NCBI GenBank assembly: GCA_038244055.1
Contig: JBBRTW010000162.1
Span: 1-14,018 of the forward strand
From: DASPKW01 sp038244055
Lineage (GTDB): Bacteria > Planctomycetota > Phycisphaerae > Tepidisphaerales > Tepidisphaeraceae
Direction: 5' to 3'
DNA: 14,018 nt
The notes below the pieces were generated by a model. That model did not search any database, was not told the DNA's origin, and saw only the letters and a list, made by a program, of their open reading frames with translations. The position numbers were made by a program, and so were the translations under genes. This document shows, one piece after another, positions 13,220 to 14,018 of the stretch (the stretch's first letter is position 1; every line of letters begins with the position of its first letter).

Positions 13220-13248
13220 CACTGGCAGGCTGCGAAAGCCTGCCAGTG
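13220..13248. repeat. Perfect 12-bp stem hairpin between two minus-strand genes
   Basis: CACTGGCAGGCT (13220-13231) pairs perfectly with AGCCTGCCAGTG (13237-13248) around the loop GCGAA. On the minus strand no T run follows the stem, so it is not a clear intrinsic terminator. It lies ~33 nt after the DUF1553 stop codon and ~100 nt before the next start. It could be an intercistronic mRNA hairpin or a dispersed palindrome. Confidence 0.75.
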
Positions 13249-13280
13249 TCACCCACGTATCCGATTTCAATGGGAATGGA

Positions 13281-14018
13281 TCAATTCACGTAGGCGATCT
13301 CGTTGCTGAAGAGGAGGGCCTGGGCGTATTCCTCCCAGATGGTCAGGGGCTTTCGATCGACCATGATGCCTTCGTTCTGGATGGCCTTTTTTCCATCGCG
13401 TTTGCCGGTCATGAGATCGGGAGCGGCTTTCATCTGCCCGGCTCGTTTGACGTCCTTGGCCGAGCGCGGATCGAGTTTTGCGCCGGCGAGTTGGGCGGGA
13501 TGATTGCCGCCGCCGTTGCGGTCGGCGATGGTCTTGGCGTTGTAGAACTCGGCCGCGAGCTTCACCTCTTCCGGGCGCGGGGCGCGCTGGAAGATCACCT
13601 GATAAATCGCCTTCACGCGGGCGAAATCATCCTTGGCGCTGGTGAACTCCGGGCGCGTGGTCACCTTGCGGGCCACATCGGCGGACATCGAGCTGTTCAT
13701 GAAGAAGAGCGCCTGCTGCGGGACGATGGTCGTGGCGCGCCGGCTGTTGGTCATGTCGGGGTCGGCGAAGTCGAACTGCTGCATCAACTCGGGTACGCTG
13801 CCGCGATCGATGTAGCCGTAGACGCTGCGGCGGAAGGAATAGGGCTCTTCGGTGAGGTTGACCGGTTTGCCGCCCACCGTGGGATCGAGGTGCCCTGTGA
13901 AGAGCAGCAGCGTATCCCGCACGGCTTCAAAATCGAGCCGGCGGAGGTTGGCGCGCCACATCAGCCGATTTTCCGGGTCTTTCTGGGCATAGGCGGGGTT
14001 AGTGTCGCTGCTCTGCTG
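13281..14018 (-). CDS. DUF1553 (PSD1) planctomycete protein, C-terminal part only
   Basis: The frame is open to the right edge with a codon boundary at 14018, giving 245 visible C-terminal residues; the start lies outside. AQKDPENRLMWRANLRRLDFE is the hallmark opening of the PSD1/DUF1553 domain. It is followed by EPYSFRRSVYGYIDRGSVPELMQ (split) and TTIVPQQALFFMNS, both typical. Complete homologues often carry a signal peptide, a cytochrome c-like PSCyt1 domain and DUF1549 upstream, and are encoded beside DUF1501 proteins; none of that can be checked here. The role is unproven, with links to extracytoplasmic polysaccharide degradation proposed from context. An ATG at 13961 is internal and not the start. 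The end reads WEEYAQALLFSNEIAYVN, the usual C-terminus. Confidence 0.93.
   Translation of the reverse strand, partial: QQSSDTNPAYAQKDPENRLMWRANLRRLDFEAVRDTLLLFTGHLDPTVGGKPVNLTEEPYSFRRSVYGYIDRGSVPELMQQFDFADPDMTNSRRATTIVPQQALFFMNSSMSADVARKVTTRPEFTSAKDDFARVKAIYQVIFQRAPRPEEVKLAAEFYNAKTIADRNGGGNHPAQLAGAKLDPRSAKDVKRAGQMKAAPDLMTGKRDGKKAIQNEGIMVDRKPLTIWEEYAQALLFSNEIAYVN

Noticed and set aside
13122..13256. Upstream ATG at 13256 for the isomerase-like gene
   Set aside because: The extension starts inside the region of the 12-bp hairpin and hides the signal peptide that starts at 13121, which has its own Shine-Dalgarno.

Overview
The window is GC-rich chromosomal DNA that looks planctomycetal, possibly Phycisphaerae-like. 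The main reason is the partial gene at the right edge, whose C-terminal PSD1/DUF1553 domain is typical of Planctomycetota. Other pointers are secreted sugar-active proteins, weak Shine-Dalgarno sites and intergenic spaces full of palindromic repeats. I see no phage, conjugative, CRISPR, toxin-antitoxin or rRNA/tRNA gene. Most genes belong to known families, and the unexplained material is mostly between genes.

Left block (1-3635, minus strand): trpC (indole-3-glycerol phosphate synthase), then a YkgJ-type cysteine-cluster protein with an odd basic tail, then a secreted GH42-like glycosidase cut by the left edge. The glycosidase has no stop codon inside the window and is easily missed behind a 755-codon antisense frame. 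trpC diverges from a CPBP-family membrane protease gene (3692-4717, plus).

Middle (4718-9417): a 314-bp gap with a 39-bp-arm inverted repeat leads into tyrS (5032-6246). A 368-bp lower-GC gap follows, with a good sigma70-like promoter, a perfect 10-bp hairpin with a T run, a palindrome and a doubtful 50-aa ORF. Next comes a lipoprotein alpha/beta hydrolase (6615-7727), converging with a beta-propeller protein that has a PsbP/Mog1-like tail (7789-9417, minus).

Right block: queD (9645-10007) lies between two copies of a ~99-bp element with 26-bp imperfect terminal inverted repeats. A GntP-family permease with an extra soluble domain follows (10133-11785). The next 376 bp is a nest of repeats: an outer inverted repeat, 17 units of a G-rich heptamer and an inner 21-bp-arm palindrome. 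It ends by supplying the stop codon of a secreted TIM-barrel sugar isomerase-like gene (12162-13121, minus). The DUF1553 gene (13281 to the right edge) lies upstream of it in the same direction, with a 12-bp stem hairpin between them.

The most interesting signals are two. Four genes share an initiation layout, an AAT-ending -10-like hexamer, a C-rich decamer, then ATG, which implies near-leaderless mRNAs. For queD and the permease gene this layout sits right at the outer end of the ~99-bp repeat family, so the element may act as a mobile promoter.
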